A DNA stretch of 58,550 nucleotides, taken from Haloarcula nitratireducens. Its GTDB lineage: Archaea > Halobacteriota > Halobacteria > Halobacteriales > Haloarculaceae. Below the pieces are notes generated by a model. It was not told the DNA's origin and made no database searches. It was given only the letters and a program-made list of their open reading frames with translations. The position numbers and the translations under genes are program-made. Of this stretch, positions 49,890 to 58,338 are shown piece by piece; position 1 is the stretch's first letter, and each line of letters opens with the position of its first letter. The stretch is from positions 1 to 58,550 of the forward strand of contig NZ_RKLT01000020.1 in NCBI RefSeq assembly GCF_019599505.1. The letters run 5' to 3'.

Positions 49890-50857
49890 TGACGAGTCGA
49901 CAAACGCCCCCTGCGGAGGGAACCGACGCGAAGGACCAGCCCCCCGACACCCTTTCCGGGTCAGCTATCGACTACCCGGTCGATGTGGAGCGCCCGCACG
50001 AGGCCGCCGAGGACTACTCGCTGACGGAGCTGCTCGCGGTCTCGGCGGCTCACGAAATCGAGAACGGCGAACTCGCCTTTATCGGTGTCGGGATGTCACT
50101 TATCTCGGGCGTCCTCGCGAAGCACACCCGATCGCCCGACTGCCAGCTCGTCACCGAGTCCGGCTACGTGGGCTCCCGGCCGCCAGGCGTGGTTCAGTCT
50201 ATCTCGGATACTGTCCTCGGCGTCGACGCCCTGTTTGCGTCGAACCAGTTCCAGATCTTTACTGACAATCAGCGCGGGCTGTTTGACGTCGGCATTATCG
50301 GCGCAGGTCAGATTGACCGCTACGGAAACACGAACTCGACGGTCGTCACCGGCAAGGATGGTACCTACGCTCAACCGAAGGTTCGGCTCCCTGGCTCAGG
50401 CGGCAGCAACGACATCATGACCTCCTGTGGCCGCTCGGTCGTAATGATGCGCCAGGACGAACGGGCATTCACTACCGAGCTTGACTACCGGACTGCGCCG
50501 GGTCACCTCGACGGCGGAGACAGTCGAGATCGAGCCGGTTTCCGCGGTAACGGACCGAGTGCGGTCCTCACCGATATGGCCGTCTTTCGGTTCGACGACG
50601 ACGGCGAGATGGTGCTGACCGCCACCCATCCCAATGTCAGCGTCGCCGACGTCCGTGAGGAGGTTCAGTGGGACCTCCAGATCACAGACGACGTGGCGAC
50701 CACGCCTGAACCCACTCGGGGAGAGATCGCCGTTCTCCGGGCCATCGATCCGACTGACACAGTGTTGCGTGGTAGTGATTACATCTACGAAGTCGGCTTC
50801 GAGGAGTGGAGCGAGCGCGTGATGGAACAGTGGAAGACCTTCCAGAACTCACAATGA
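49889..50857 (+). CDS. CoA-transferase family I subunit B
   Basis: 322 residues, GctB/CatJ-like beta subunit. Markers: YSLTELLAVSAAHEIENGEL, FIGVGMSLISGVLAKHTRSP, and the active-site region DCQLVTESGYVGSRPPGVVQ, in which the Glu of TESG forms the CoA thioester intermediate. Then FDVGIIGAGQIDRYGNTNST, VRLPGSGGSNDIMTSCGRSV and MAVFRFDDDGEMVLTATHPN. All fit heterodimeric family-I enzymes. A Pro/Asp-rich N-terminal extension of about 40 residues is not part of the family core. Its stop overlaps the next aminotransferase start (ATGA), so the deacylase, both CoA-transferase subunits and the aminotransferase form one transcription unit. Confidence 0.85.
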   Translation: MTSRQTPPAEGTDAKDQPPDTLSGSAIDYPVDVERPHEAAEDYSLTELLAVSAAHEIENGELAFIGVGMSLISGVLAKHTRSPDCQLVTESGYVGSRPPGVVQSISDTVLGVDALFASNQFQIFTDNQRGLFDVGIIGAGQIDRYGNTNSTVVTGKDGTYAQPKVRLPGSGGSNDIMTSCGRSVVMMRQDERAFTTELDYRTAPGHLDGGDSRDRAGFRGNGPSAVLTDMAVFRFDDDGEMVLTATHPNVSVADVREEVQWDLQITDDVATTPEPTRGEIAVLRAIDPTDTVLRGSDYIYEVGFEEWSERVMEQWKTFQNSQ

Positions 50858-52254
50858 ACAACAGACAGATGACCGACGACAGTACAAGCGACCGAACGAC
50901 CACGCCCGGCACGGAACTCGGAGGGATGTTTCCCCGGGCTTTCCAGAAAGAGTACGTCACGATCACCCGCGGTGAGGGGCACTACGTCTGGGACGCCGAC
51001 GGCAACCGATACGTCGACGCCATTGCGGGCAATCAGAACGTCAATATCGGCCACGGCCGTGAAGTGGTTGCCGAAGCCGCCAGAGCACAACTTGAGGAAC
51101 TGGAGTACGCCTCCAGCATGCTCTTCGCCAACGAACCGGCAATGGAGTACACAGAGAAAATCGCCGAGTTTACCCCTGACGGGTTTGAGCACACGTGGTT
51201 GGTCTCTAGTGGATCGGAAGCCAACGAGAGCGCCGTCAAGATGGCCCGGCAGTATCACTACGAACGAGGGAACGAGGGGAAGTACAAGGTCCTCTCCCGC
51301 CGGAAAAGCTACCACGGCAACACCGGCATTGCGATGGCGCTGTCGGGCTTTCCGGCCCGCAAGACGAAGATGGAGCCGCTGTTCGACAACTGGCCGAAGG
51401 TTCCGAACGGGTCTCCCTACCGATGTGGATTCTGTGATGACGACGGCGGCCGCGCCTGTGGCCGCCGCTGTGCTGACGAAGTGGAGCGTATTATCCAGCA
51501 GGAGGGACCAGAGACAGTCGCAGCATTCATCACCGAACCAGTCACCGGTGCCGCGAACGCCGGCGCGTCACCCCACGACGGGTACTTCGAGCGTATCAGG
51601 GAGCTCTGTGACGAGTACGACATCCTATTTATCGTCGACGAGGTGATGACCGGGTTCGGGCGGACCGGCGAGAACTTCGCCATCGAACACTGGGACGTGA
51701 CGCCGGATATCATTACGAGCGCAAAGGGAATGAGCGGCGGCTATTCGCCGATTGGCGGGACGATGCCACACCGACGGGTCGCCAACGTGTTCGAAGACGT
51801 CGCAGACGGATTCCAGCACGGTCACACCTACTGTTTTAACCCGGCGTCGGCCGCTATCGGATCAGCAGTCCTCGATTACATGACCGAACGCGACCTCGTC
51901 GCGAATGCCCGCGATGTCGGCGGGTACCTGCGCGAGCGATGCGAGGAGTTCTACGAGTACGACATGGTCGGTGATGTCCGCGGAAAAGGGCTCATGCTCG
52001 GCGTCGAATTTGTCGCCGATCGGGAGACGAAAGAGCCCCTGGACGCGACCGGCTCGGAGTTCCAATCGCTCCTGTTCGAGACTGGCCTAGACGAGGGCGT
52101 GTTGACCTACCCGAGTGGCGGTCACGTCAACGGCAGCGAGGGCGATCATACACTCATTACGCCGCCGTTGACTATCGACCACGGAGCGGCAGATGATATC
52201 GTTGACCGCTTACACGCGACGTTCGAGCGAGTCGAGGCGACGCTATCGAACTGA
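50854..52254 (+). CDS. Class-III aminotransferase with a Cys-rich insertion
   Basis: 466 residues from ATG 50854; ATG 50872 (MTDDSTSDRTT) is also possible. PLP markers: YVWDADGNRYVDAIAGNQNV, EHTWLVSSGSEANESAVKMA, SYHGNTGIAMALSGFPARKT, FIVDEVMTGFGRTGENFAIE, IITSAKGMSGGYSPIGGTMP with the PLP Lys, and HGHTYCFNPASAAIGSAVLD. An insertion near residues 189-210 holds Cys191, Cys194, Cys202 and Cys206, a C-x2-C-x7-C-x3-C pattern that could bind zinc or another metal. Overall resemblance is to beta-alanine/omega-amino-acid:pyruvate and related aminotransferases. The proposed substrate in this cluster is a beta-amino acid, giving a 3-oxoacid for the coupled CoA-transferase. Confidence 0.8.
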   Translation: MNNRQMTDDSTSDRTTTPGTELGGMFPRAFQKEYVTITRGEGHYVWDADGNRYVDAIAGNQNVNIGHGREVVAEAARAQLEELEYASSMLFANEPAMEYTEKIAEFTPDGFEHTWLVSSGSEANESAVKMARQYHYERGNEGKYKVLSRRKSYHGNTGIAMALSGFPARKTKMEPLFDNWPKVPNGSPYRCGFCDDDGGRACGRRCADEVERIIQQEGPETVAAFITEPVTGAANAGASPHDGYFERIRELCDEYDILFIVDEVMTGFGRTGENFAIEHWDVTPDIITSAKGMSGGYSPIGGTMPHRRVANVFEDVADGFQHGHTYCFNPASAAIGSAVLDYMTERDLVANARDVGGYLRERCEEFYEYDMVGDVRGKGLMLGVEFVADRETKEPLDATGSEFQSLLFETGLDEGVLTYPSGGHVNGSEGDHTLITPPLTIDHGAADDIVDRLHATFERVEATLSN

Positions 52255-52266
52255 GCGGCCGCCCAA

Positions 52267-53862
52267 TTAGTGAATTGAACGCTCCTCGTCATCCCAGTAT
52301 CGCTCCCTGATCTCGCTCCGGTCGATCTTGCCGAGATTAGTCGTCGGAAGCGACTCGAGGATCTCGTAGGACTTCGGTCTTTTATACGCCGCCAACCGCT
52401 CGTCGGCCACCGCCTCGACACTCTCGCGGTCGATCGTCGTTTCCGCTGGCACCAGCACGGCGTGGACGGCTTCGCCCCACTCCTCGTCTGGAACACCGAC
52501 AACGATGGCCTCCGCGACATCCGGATGCTCCCGTAGAATCTGTTCGACGGACCGGCCGTAGACGTTCATTCCGCCCGTGACGATGACGTCGCTACTCCGG
52601 TCGACTAACGTGAGATAGCCCGCGTCGTCGAGCCTGCCAATGTCACCGGTATACACCCAACCGTCGCGGCGGGTCTCGGCTGTCGTTTCGGGTCGGTCGA
52701 AGTACCCCTCGAATGCGTACGGTGCGGCGACGGCGACCTCTCCGGTCTCGCCGGGCGGAAGCGGTTCGTCCGTTTGGGCGTCCCGAACTTCCACAGTCGC
52801 TCGGAGGCAGGGCGTTCCCGCGGACTGCAGACGGTCGAGGTCGCCTGCCTCAGCGGCTCTAGCGTGTTCTGCCGGCGGAAACGTCGTGATGAGGTTTGGG
52901 ACCTCCGTCTGTCCGTAGAACTGGTGAAAGACAGGCCCGATCCGCTCGATCCCCTCTCTGAGCCGGTCGGTCCGCATCGGCGCGGCACCGTAGATAATCC
53001 GGGTAAGCGACGAGTGGCCGACGGCTGCGAGGCTATCTGCGTCGAGCAAGCGATAGATCATCGTTGGAACGAGAAATGTCCACGTCACGCCGGCGCGCTC
53101 GATAATCTCGGCCGTTTCATCCGGATCGAACTGGTCCCGGATCAGCACTTTGCCACCCCCGAGAAGCGCCGCCAGACAGAACGTTCCGGCCGAGTGCGAC
53201 AGTGGTGTCGTCAATAACCCGACGTCGTCGTCCGCGAATCCGAACTCGAGCAGATGTGCCTGGAGATTCTCCACGAGGCATCGGTGGGTGTATAGAACCC
53301 CCTTTGGCTTGCCCGTCGTCCCGCCGGTATAGAAGTGGCCGGCGATGGCTTCCGGAGAGGGAGAGGGACGATCGAAATCGCCGTCGTGACTGTCGAGGAG
53401 GGTTTCGTATCGGTGGACTTCGATACCGTCTATCGAGATCGAGTCGTTGCCGTCGGCACCGACAACAATTACGGTCTGGAGCGAGTCGACCGTCGCCGAG
53501 ACAGTTCTAAGGGCGTCAAGTCGCGCCGCGTCACAGACGACGGTCTCCGCATCGGCGTCGGAGAGGAGATATCGTAACTCGTCGACGCTGTGCTGTGGAT
53601 TGAGCGGAAGACGAGCGCCGCCGGCCCGCAGGATACCGATGTCGACGACCGGAACGCTCACGGCGTTCTCGAGGAGAACGCCGACCCGATCTTCGAGTCC
53701 GACGCCGAGAGACGCTAGTGCGCTTGCCACCTGCGCCGACCGCTTGTCAATGTCCCCGTATGTTAGTGATTGGGTTCCGTCTTGGAGCGCAGGACGGTCG
53801 GCGTATTTCCGTAGAGCCTGATCGAAAAGGCTAGAAAGCGTCTCCGGATACGGCGAACTCAT
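52267..53862 (-). CDS. AMP-forming acyl-CoA ligase
   Basis: 531 residues, complete ANL-family enzyme. Markers: LDSHDGDFDRPSPSPEAIAGHFYTGGTTGKPKGVLYTH (P-loop TGGTTGKPKG), YGQTEVPNLITTFPP, GEVAVAAPYAFEGYFDRPET, WVYTGDIGRLDDAGYLTLVD, RSSDVIVTGGMNVYGRSVEQ and the C-terminal catalytic Lys in SLPTTNLGKIDRSEI. It resembles fatty-acid/long-chain ligases of haloarchaea (FadD-like). It is convergent with the aminotransferase (12 bp between stops) and may activate an acid intermediate of the pathway, for example a 4-acylaminobutyrate or 3-oxoacid, or have an independent role. Substrate not readable. Confidence 0.85.
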   Translation of the reverse strand: MSSPYPETLSSLFDQALRKYADRPALQDGTQSLTYGDIDKRSAQVASALASLGVGLEDRVGVLLENAVSVPVVDIGILRAGGARLPLNPQHSVDELRYLLSDADAETVVCDAARLDALRTVSATVDSLQTVIVVGADGNDSISIDGIEVHRYETLLDSHDGDFDRPSPSPEAIAGHFYTGGTTGKPKGVLYTHRCLVENLQAHLLEFGFADDDVGLLTTPLSHSAGTFCLAALLGGGKVLIRDQFDPDETAEIIERAGVTWTFLVPTMIYRLLDADSLAAVGHSSLTRIIYGAAPMRTDRLREGIERIGPVFHQFYGQTEVPNLITTFPPAEHARAAEAGDLDRLQSAGTPCLRATVEVRDAQTDEPLPPGETGEVAVAAPYAFEGYFDRPETTAETRRDGWVYTGDIGRLDDAGYLTLVDRSSDVIVTGGMNVYGRSVEQILREHPDVAEAIVVGVPDEEWGEAVHAVLVPAETTIDRESVEAVADERLAAYKRPKSYEILESLPTTNLGKIDRSEIRERYWDDEERSIH

Positions 53863-54032
53863 ACAGGCGCTGAGCCGCCCACCGTGAAAAATGTTGTAGG
53901 AGAGTGCCCACTCGCACGATTCGGTTATCGCTACGGTTGCCGTTTCGAGCGGTTCGTTCGCTGTAAATGCGCCTGACCGCGTTCTCGTTCAGAGGCTCTT
54001 TCCTCGCCGGCTGAGAGCGGCAGACAACAAGC

Positions 54033-54142
54033 GACGACGGAAGTTTAGTCGAAACGGATGGGTTTACTCGTGTTCGAGCGCGTCATAGACGTCGCGGTTC
54101 GACTCACGGTCGGCCATTGCGACACGTCGAACTAACTCCCGA
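54033..54142. repeat. Long-distance duplicated segment, copy 2
   Basis: Same-orientation copy of 20750-20856. It holds the C-terminal half of the small frameshifted gene, but here an extra base creates an early stop (DALEHE, TAA at 54064-54066). Homology ends at the TCCCGA near 54142, where it joins the merB-like fragment. Confidence 0.65.
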
Positions 54143-54149
54143 AAAGAGG

Positions 54150-54417
54150 GGGCGCTCCAGGCTCCTGTAACAATAGACCGCAGGGAGCCTTGTCGATTGC
54201 CGGATCTGTTCGGCCCAGTCTGCGAGTGTCTCGACCGACTCGACACCGACGAGCGCCCAAGCGCCGTTTGCAGATCTGCGGGCAGTTGCTGGTCCAGCGT
54301 CGTCTCGTCTAACCAGTAACCGGTACCACGGTCGGCTGCAGTGTCCTGTGCGGTGCTATCACAGCATCTGTCGGTGGCGTCATCCGTCGTGGGAGCACTA
54401 TTTGGGTGACACATCAC
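54150..54417 (-). pseudogene. Fragment resembling the N terminus of alkylmercury lyase (MerB-like)
   Basis: From ATG 54417 (or 54414) the frame reads MMCHPNSAPTTDDATDRCCD, then GYWLDETTLDQQLPADLQTA. A change of frame continues the protein as LVGVESVETLADWAEQIRQS before decay. The pattern DETTLDxQLPxDLxxALG...VETLxxWxxxIR, followed in intact proteins by a TGGGAI and HFQCFYDA region, is what I recall from haloarchaeal organomercurial-lyase-like proteins. The catalytic half is missing. It is joined to the repeat copy at 54033-54142. Family assignment is from memory and weak. Confidence 0.3.
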
Positions 54418-54604
54418 AGCTGGACAAACGAGACGCTATGCCCTCGGTCTTGCTCCCAGTGACGTGGGCGGGTTTATTGGTGCCTGCGCCAGCGATGATA
54501 GATCTGATGTCGCCCCAGTCGATGACTGCAACCCGCGCGCTCCTAACCCACGTCAGCTTGATTGACCGTCACAGCATGAAATGGAGAAATCCCATTACGG
54601 GCGG

Positions 54605-56959
54605 TCAGGCGTTGAAGAGCCGGTCAGGCTTCACTCGCGACAGGCGCAGCGCGTTGCCAGTCACGCCGAGGCTCATTCCCATATCACCGATGACGACCGC
54701 GACAGCGACGCTGACCAGGCCGAGTGGCACACCGATGGCCAGCAGCGCCTTCACACCGAGACTAACGACGATGTTCTGTCGAATGACGCCGTTGGCCGTG
54801 TGCGACAGCGCGTAGAGGTACGGGAGCTTCCCGATATCATCGCCCATCAGGGCTATATCAGCGGTTTCGAGCGCGGTGTCGGTCCCCGCCGCCCCCATCG
54901 CAATGCCGACCTCAGCGGTCGCCAGCGCGGGCGCATCGTTGATGCCATCGCCGACCATCGCTACCGCGCCGTACTCCGTCTGTAGTGCGTTGATGGCCGC
55001 AACCTTCTCCTCGGGGAGGAGTTCGGCACGGTACTCGTCGACGCCGACCGTCTCGGCGATCGCCCGTGCGGTGCCCTCGTTATCTCCGGTCAGCAGTACC
55101 ACATGCTCGACGCCCAGTTCGTGGAGTCGCTCGACGGCCCGCTTTGAGGCCGGGCGCACCTCGTCGGCGATAGCGACGACGCCGAGGAGGGCCGTCTCTG
55201 TACCAACGACAACGACCGTCTTGCCCTCGCGCTCCAGTGCTGTGAGCGTGTCTGCGGACAGCGACGTGGGAACCGTCGTCGCTTCGACTGGCGTTCCCCC
55301 GTCAGTCGCGCCGCGAGCGTGCGTGAGGTCGAAACCCAGCTCCTCGAAGAGGGCGGGCTTGCCCGCGTAGTAGGTTTCACCGGCGATCTCGGCGCGGATT
55401 CCCTTCCCCGTCAGACTCTCAAATCGCTCGGGCTCCGGGAAGTCGTCCACGCCGTTGTCGGCTGCGTGGGCGAGAATCGCGTCGGCGATTGGATGTTCAC
55501 TCCGCTGCTCCAGCCCGGCTGCGTATCGAAGCAGCTCTGTTTCGGTACTGTCGCCAGCCGGCACGACGTCAGTGACAGCGAGTTCGCCTTTGGTCAGCGT
55601 CCCGGTCTTATCGAGGGCGACGACATCAACCTCACCCATCGCTTCGAGGTAGTTGCCGCCCTTGATCAGCACGCCGTTCTTTGCGGCGCTGGTAATCCCC
55701 GAGACGACGGAGACTGGCGTCGAGATGACGAACGCACACGGACAGGCGATCACTAACAGCGTGAGCCCGCGGATGAACCACGTCTGCCACCCACTACCGA
55801 AGACAAGCGTCTGTCCCGCGAGTCCGACCGTGATCGCCTCGTCGATGAGGAGCGGCGGGACGGCCGCGGTCAGGATCGCCAGCACGACGACAGTGGGCGT
55901 ATAGTAGCCGGAGAATCGGTCGACGAACTGCTCGGTATCGGTCTTCTTCGCCTGCGCACCCTGCACCATCTCGATGATCTGCGACAGCGTCGAATCCGAC
56001 GCCAGCGACGTGACTTCGACTTCGAGGTACCCCTCCTCGTTGATCGCGCCGGCATACACCTCGTCGCCCTCGCTCTTATCGACGGGAACGCTCTCGCCGG
56101 TGATCGGCGACTCATCGACCGCGCTCGTGCCGTCGACGACCGTGCCGTCGAGTGGGATCTTGTCGCCGGGCCGGACGACCACTATCTCACCGACCTGCAC
56201 GTCGTCGGCTGGGATGGTCACCGCCTCGCCATCGCGCTTGACAGTGGCTTCGTCGGGTGACAGTTCCATCAGTTCACGCAGCGAGTCGCGGGCCCTGTCC
56301 ATCGCGTAGTCTTCGAGTAGTTCGGCGATGCTAAAGAGGACAGCCAGCGTCGCTGCCTCGACGAAGTAGCCGATGCCGGTCGCAGCGATAATGGCCGTCC
56401 CCATCAACAGGTCGATGTCGAGGCTTCGGTTTTTCGCCGAGTAGTACCCTCCGCGGATGACCGGGGAGCCACTGGCGACGACGGCACCGAGAAACAGCAT
56501 GTCTGCGATGGTCAGCGGATAGTCGAGGACGCTCGCGATAGCGAAATTCTGCCCCGTGAGGCCGAATTCGAAGAGCAGGCCGAGCGTGACGAATACAGCC
56601 CCAACCCACGTCTTCTTCGCCCGAGGACTCGTCCAGACGTCCGACGGCGGCGCGATGTCGACGCCAGCGGCCGGCTCATCCGTCTCGTCGTCCGAACCTC
56701 CCACGACTTCGTAGCCGGCGGCCTCGATCGCCGCGACCACGTCGGTCTCGCTTGTGCGGTCGGGGTCGTATCTGATGGTGGCCGTGCCGGTGGTCGGCTG
56801 GAGTGTGGTCTCGATAATACCGTCGACGCGCTGGAGGCCCTTGTCGACCTTCTGGGCGCATGACGGACAATCCATTTCGGGAACGGCGAGACGAGCAGTT
56901 ACCTCCCGTCGCTGGCCGCCCCCACCTGTCTGGTCCGCTGTGTCCGGGTTCGCTGTCAT
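54605..56959 (-). CDS. Heavy-metal P1B-type ATPase (Zn/Cd/Pb type)
   Basis: 784 residues, full length. N-terminal HMA domain with MDCPSCAQKVDKGLQRVDGI (CxxC, about residues 29-50), a low-complexity linker, then eight membrane segments. Transport motif CPCAFVIS (about residue 405-412), phosphorylation site DKTGTLTKGE (about 450), SEHPIADAIL (HP motif), TGDNEGTARAIAE and hinge GDGINDAPALATAEVGIAMG (about 670-690). The last helices contain GDMGMSLGVTGNALRLSRVK, the Asp-containing pattern of Zn/Cd/Pb exporters rather than copper exporters. It likely exports divalent soft metals. The HTH-10 regulator divergent-upstream orientation is same strand here, 60 bp upstream, so the two may be one unit. 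Confidence 0.9.
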   Translation of the reverse strand: MTANPDTADQTGGGGQRREVTARLAVPEMDCPSCAQKVDKGLQRVDGIIETTLQPTTGTATIRYDPDRTSETDVVAAIEAAGYEVVGGSDDETDEPAAGVDIAPPSDVWTSPRAKKTWVGAVFVTLGLLFEFGLTGQNFAIASVLDYPLTIADMLFLGAVVASGSPVIRGGYYSAKNRSLDIDLLMGTAIIAATGIGYFVEAATLAVLFSIAELLEDYAMDRARDSLRELMELSPDEATVKRDGEAVTIPADDVQVGEIVVVRPGDKIPLDGTVVDGTSAVDESPITGESVPVDKSEGDEVYAGAINEEGYLEVEVTSLASDSTLSQIIEMVQGAQAKKTDTEQFVDRFSGYYTPTVVVLAILTAAVPPLLIDEAITVGLAGQTLVFGSGWQTWFIRGLTLLVIACPCAFVISTPVSVVSGITSAAKNGVLIKGGNYLEAMGEVDVVALDKTGTLTKGELAVTDVVPAGDSTETELLRYAAGLEQRSEHPIADAILAHAADNGVDDFPEPERFESLTGKGIRAEIAGETYYAGKPALFEELGFDLTHARGATDGGTPVEATTVPTSLSADTLTALEREGKTVVVVGTETALLGVVAIADEVRPASKRAVERLHELGVEHVVLLTGDNEGTARAIAETVGVDEYRAELLPEEKVAAINALQTEYGAVAMVGDGINDAPALATAEVGIAMGAAGTDTALETADIALMGDDIGKLPYLYALSHTANGVIRQNIVVSLGVKALLAIGVPLGLVSVAVAVVIGDMGMSLGVTGNALRLSRVKPDRLFNA

Positions 56960-57020
56960 TACCCGGAAAGAGGGGGCTCAGTTCGATAAGCTTTCGTTGG
57001 AATATTCCAACTGTGTGCCG

Positions 57021-57770
57021 TCAGATCGACGCTGGCGGTTCCGCCGCCACTCGCTCGCCTGTGACATGCTGTTTTGCCAACTGTTCCTCGGCTCGACGGA
57101 GTCGGTAAGTGAGCGTCGATCGTGGCACATCGAGATGCTCGGCCAACTCACTGACGTCGACCTCGCGTGGCGACTCGTAGTAGCCGTGTTCGACTGCTGC
57201 CTGGAGTGCGGCCTCCTGTTCGGGCGATAAGTCACTCGATGCCTCGTCATGTCGTCCGGCCGCTGCCATCGTCTCCGCGGTGCGGAGCATCTCCATCTGG
57301 GCACACTCGCCGACAGCTGCCCCAAGGTCGTCGAAGAACGCAGCCACGTCGCCCTCACCGGAGTGGATGAGTCGCCACGTGTAGTGGCGGCCCTCGTGCT
57401 GTGTCTCGAACAACACACCGTCGCCGAGATGGTCGAGCGCAATGTGGGGGACGGACGCGCAGGTGGGGGTACGTTCCCAGTCAGAGTAGAGGACGAGCGT
57501 GTCGTCCGTCCGGTCGAGGACACGGGTCGTCTGTGTGGCGCCACAATCCTCAGTGACAAGACAGTCAGCGTAGTAGTCGCTAGTGAGAAAGGCATCCTCG
57601 ATAGTATCGAGTGCGTCCGGCGTTCCGGTGGCGTGATCAACACGCCAGAGCTGCTCAGCGGTGGCGTGCAGTGAGAGCGAGCGGACTCGGGCGTCAGGGT
57701 GGTCGGCGAGAGCGTCCGCTACCCTGTTACACCCAGGTTCGTATTCGAGGGCGAAGACGAGTTCACGCAT
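57021..57770 (-). CDS. HTH-10 (bacterio-opsin activator-like) transcriptional regulator
   Basis: 249 residues from ATG 57770 (MRELVFALEYEPGCNRVADA). The N-terminal half (about residues 1-160) is a ligand-sensing module with Cys residues at CNRVAD, YYADCLVTEDCG and TPTCASV, plus HIALDHLGDGVLFETQHEGR. The C-terminal HTH-10 domain is clear: LSPEQEAALQAAVEHGYYES, PREVDVSELAEHLDVPRSTL, TYRLRRAEEQLAKQH. This is the haloarchaeal Bat-like fold. Multiple cysteines and the adjacent metal ATPase on the same strand suggest metal-responsive control of that pump; inferred. Longer start at 57797 is possible. Confidence 0.85.
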   Translation of the reverse strand: MRELVFALEYEPGCNRVADALADHPDARVRSLSLHATAEQLWRVDHATGTPDALDTIEDAFLTSDYYADCLVTEDCGATQTTRVLDRTDDTLVLYSDWERTPTCASVPHIALDHLGDGVLFETQHEGRHYTWRLIHSGEGDVAAFFDDLGAAVGECAQMEMLRTAETMAAAGRHDEASSDLSPEQEAALQAAVEHGYYESPREVDVSELAEHLDVPRSTLTYRLRRAEEQLAKQHVTGERVAAEPPASI

Positions 57771-57907
57771 ACCCACGCGTAGGAGTCCGCTGACCATAAC
57801 ACGTGGGCTCGGTGCTGTTCGTATCGAAGCGAGTTTGATCTACGAGACGACCCCTCCAGTGAGAGGAAAGAGAAAACGATAGAAACGACCACGGTTCGAA
57901 AGAGAAC

Positions 57908-58245
57908 CTACTCGCTGGGCGGCGGAAATGGCAAGTAAGACTGCCACCGCGTAATCTGTCCGTTGTCGTTCTCGATGATGAACACCTGTGGGAAATCGAC
58001 GGTGGTGCCGTCGTGCATCCGATGGCGCGTGTCGACCTCCACAGCAAACGTCTCGTCGTCGTCGGCCCATTCGATACACTGTCCGGCAGTGTAATTCCGT
58101 TCCCGCGAGCGTCTCGATGAGCATGTTCAGACTCATGAGCAACGGCAGCGCCGCCTCCGACGTTCCTCGTCGATTATCGTTCCGTAGACGACGACAGCGC
58201 CACCGGGTGCCACCGCCTCAGATACCTCCGAGAGAATCGCTCGCG
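57908..58245 (-). pseudogene. Deletion-fused remnant of the methyltransferase and SnoaL-like genes
   Basis: On the minus strand, about 58245 to 58058 matches the methyltransferase C-terminal region (from the ARAILS segment of 2637-3662 through LMSLNMLIET and TAGQCIEW) with two frameshifts. At the TGG of QCIEW it jumps directly into the SnoaL-like gene at WADDE, and continues in one frame through FAVEVDTRHRMHDGTTVDFP to SYLPFPPPSE and TAG at 57908-57910. The whole cupredoxin gene, the methyltransferase tail and the SnoaL N-terminal half are deleted. Both intact genes contain ATGG at the joint, so microhomology deletion is likely. Homology continues about 55 bp past the stop. Confidence 0.75.
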
Positions 58246-58338
58246 ACGAAGTCAACCAGGCGGCGTCCAGCACGCTACTCCAATCAGGAAACTATTCCTC
58301 GAACTAAGAACTATATCCTTCACCCTGCAATCCCGAGT

